From NCBI GenBank assembly GCA_023416855.1, contig JAEZGU010000013.1:1-7751 (forward strand): a stretch of DNA of 7,751 nucleotides. Direction: 5' to 3'. Numbering within the stretch: the first letter of the stretch is position 1; each line of letters opens with the position of its first letter. This stretch comes from Bacillota bacterium (GTDB taxonomy: Bacteria; Bacillota; Clostridia; Tissierellales; Sedimentibacteraceae). The notes beneath the pieces are model-generated. The model made no database searches. It had not been told where the DNA came from and was given only the letters and a program-made list of their open reading frames with translations. A program made the position numbers and the translations under genes. This document shows positions 6,380-7,751 of the stretch, piece by piece.

Positions 6380-7149
6380 TGAGTGTTTTAAAGACAGATA
6401 ATATTGTTATGCAGTTTGGTGGTGTTACAGCTGTTAATAACCTTAACATAGAAGTTGAAAAAGGAAAAATAGTTGCATTAATTGGCCCTAATGGTGCCGG
6501 AAAAACGACAGCATTCAATGTAATAACTGGTGTGTATCAACCTACTAAAGGTGATGTATACTTTAACGGAGAGAAAATTAATGGGCTAACACCGGATAAA
6601 ATTACTAACAAGGGTATTGCCAGAACATTTCAAAATATCCGACTATTTAAGAATTTAACGGTTTTAGATAATATATTAATTGCTAACCACCTTCATGTTA
6701 AAAGTAATTTCTTGTCATATACAGTAAGAATGCCGTGGTCAAGAAAAGAAGAAAGAGAAATGAGGGTAAAATCTGAGATGCTTTTGGAAAAGTTAGGCCT
6801 ATTAGATTTAAGAAACGAAATCGCTCATTCACTCCCTTATGGTGAACAAAGAAAATTAGAAATAGCAAGAGCTTTAGCAACAGATTCTAAGCTATTATTG
6901 TTGGATGAACCTGCGGCAGGTATGAACCCAAGTGAAACTATGCAACTTTCAAGCTTTATCCATACAATACGTGATGAATTCGAGCTTACAATTTTTATGA
7001 TAGAGCATCATATGGATTTAGTAATGGAAATATCAGATAAAATATATGTTTTAGACTTTGGTCAGCTTATAGCACAAGGAACTGCTGATGAAGTTAAGAA
7101 CAACAAAAGAGTTATAGAGGCTTACCTGGGGGTGGAAGAAGATGCTTGA
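6379..7149 (+). CDS. livG: Branched-chain amino-acid ABC importer, ATPase LivG
   Basis: This is one of two cytoplasmic ATPases that power transport through LivHM. Its 256 residues are normal for LivG. It shows Walker A GPNGAGKT (36-43), Q-loop Gln85 in ARTFQNIRLF, the signature LPYGEQRKLEIARAL starting at Leu152 (LivG proteins have this form instead of LSGGQ), Walker B with Asp176-Glu177, and the switch His210 in IEHHMD. The stretch after the Q-loop, about residues 95-125, is the longer helical region found in LivG but not LivF. AAGGAGGT at 6363-6370, 8 bases before the ATG, is the strongest ribosome binding site of the operon. The ATG shares its A with the livM stop, and the end overlaps livF by 8 bases. 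All catalytic residues are present. Confidence 0.95.
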   Translation: MSVLKTDNIVMQFGGVTAVNNLNIEVEKGKIVALIGPNGAGKTTAFNVITGVYQPTKGDVYFNGEKINGLTPDKITNKGIARTFQNIRLFKNLTVLDNILIANHLHVKSNFLSYTVRMPWSRKEEREMRVKSEMLLEKLGLLDLRNEIAHSLPYGEQRKLEIARALATDSKLLLLDEPAAGMNPSETMQLSSFIHTIRDEFELTIFMIEHHMDLVMEISDKIYVLDFGQLIAQGTADEVKNNKRVIEAYLGVEEDA

Positions 7150-7751
7150 GATAAAAAACTTACAGGTTAATTATGGCGGTATTTCTGCCGTTAAGGGTAT
7201 TAACCTCAGCGTTCCGGAAAAATCCATTGTAACTCTAATTGGTGCCAATGGTGCTGGGAAAAGCACAACCCTTAGAACAATTGCAGGCTTAGTTAAACCA
7301 AGCAATGGTGAAATAACTTTTTTAGGTGAAAACATTGTTGGCATGGATACAATAAACATTGTTGCAAAGGGAATTACATTAGTTCCTGAGGGTAGAAGAG
7401 TATTTGCAAACCTAACTGTTCTTGAAAATTTAAAAATAGGTGCTTATTTACAAAAAGATGACATTACTGATGATATACAAAAAGTTTATGATTTGTTCCC
7501 AAGGCTTAAAGAGCGTTCATGGCAATTAGCCGGTACCCTATCCGGTGGAGAGCAACAAATGCTTGCTGTAGGTAGAGCCCTAATGGCAAAGCCTAAGCTT
7601 ATAATGATGGATGAGCCTTCCCTTGGCCTTGCACCTTTAATAGTAAACGGCATATTTGAAATTATAAAAGAAATAAATAAATTAGGAACGACAATACTCT
7701 TAATTGAACAAAATGCTAATAAAGCGTTGAAAGTTGCTGATTACGGCTATG
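7142..7751 (+). CDS. livF: Branched-chain amino-acid ABC importer, ATPase LivF (cut by window edge)
   Basis: This is the second ATPase, pairing with LivG. Reading from the ATG at 7142 gives 203 open codons to the right edge; the family is about 235 long, so roughly 30 residues are missing. It begins MLEIKNLQVNYGGISAVKGI. It shows Walker A GANGAGKS (34-41), the LivF-typical GITLVPEGRRVFANLTVLENL, the signature LSGGEQQ from Leu133, and Walker B with Asp157-Glu158. Next comes LLIEQNANKAL, where LivF proteins carry Gln in place of the switch His; this is usual for the family, not a defect. The start lies inside livG (8-base overlap) with GGTGGA at 7131-7136 as ribosome binding site, 5 bases away. 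Whether the operon continues beyond livF cannot be seen. Confidence 0.95.
   Translation, partial: MLEIKNLQVNYGGISAVKGINLSVPEKSIVTLIGANGAGKSTTLRTIAGLVKPSNGEITFLGENIVGMDTINIVAKGITLVPEGRRVFANLTVLENLKIGAYLQKDDITDDIQKVYDLFPRLKERSWQLAGTLSGGEQQMLAVGRALMAKPKLIMMDEPSLGLAPLIVNGIFEIIKEINKLGTTILLIEQNANKALKVADYGY

Noticed and set aside
7142..7751. Loss of the switch histidine in LivF (IEQNA instead of an EH pair)
   Set aside because: Gln at this place is the normal state of the LivF family, so it is not a defect or novelty.
1..7751. CRISPR array, insertion sequence, tRNA or phage material
   Set aside because: No regularly spaced repeats, terminal inverted repeats, transposase or integrase reading frames, or tRNA-like cloverleaf were seen; the window is filled by ordinary genes with short gaps.

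Overview
The window is AT-rich chromosomal DNA of a low-GC Gram-positive anaerobe type. The evidence is strong AGGAGG-like ribosome binding sites before nearly every gene, TATAAT promoters with an extended TG, U-tract terminators, and a lipoprotein-type solute-binding protein. The proteins read most like Clostridia or Tissierellia relatives; this placement comes from recalled family resemblance, not from a search.

Layout. (1) Positions 1-393, minus strand: the first 131 residues of an ABC-F ATPase, cut by the window edge. (2) Positions 394-556: a divergent intergenic region with one convincing promoter in each direction. (3) Positions 557-2920: a two-gene operon, alanine racemase (alr) and serine hydroxymethyltransferase (glyA), closed by a rho-independent terminator at 2935-2978. 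(4) Positions 2979-3173: a non-coding region with a pair of imperfect direct repeats 31 bp apart and a promoter. (5) Positions 3174-7751: a branched-chain (or related) amino-acid ABC importer in the order livK-livH-livM-livG-livF, with livF cut by the right edge. A GC-rich hairpin sits between livK and livH, and the four membrane and ATPase genes overlap each other.

How the genes work together. Alr supplies D-alanine for peptidoglycan. GlyA interconverts serine and glycine and charges tetrahydrofolate with one-carbon units. The Liv proteins form one complete importer: lipoprotein LivK captures the amino acid, LivH and LivM form the channel, and LivG and LivF power it. The shared theme is amino-acid metabolism, but the terminator and separate promoter indicate that alr-glyA and liv are separate transcription units. 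No mobile element, CRISPR array, tRNA, rRNA or riboswitch was seen. I found no clearly new biological system; the points worth a second look are regulatory (repeats before livK, the livK/livH hairpin), a start-site correction for livH, and a few unusual residues in Alr and GlyA.
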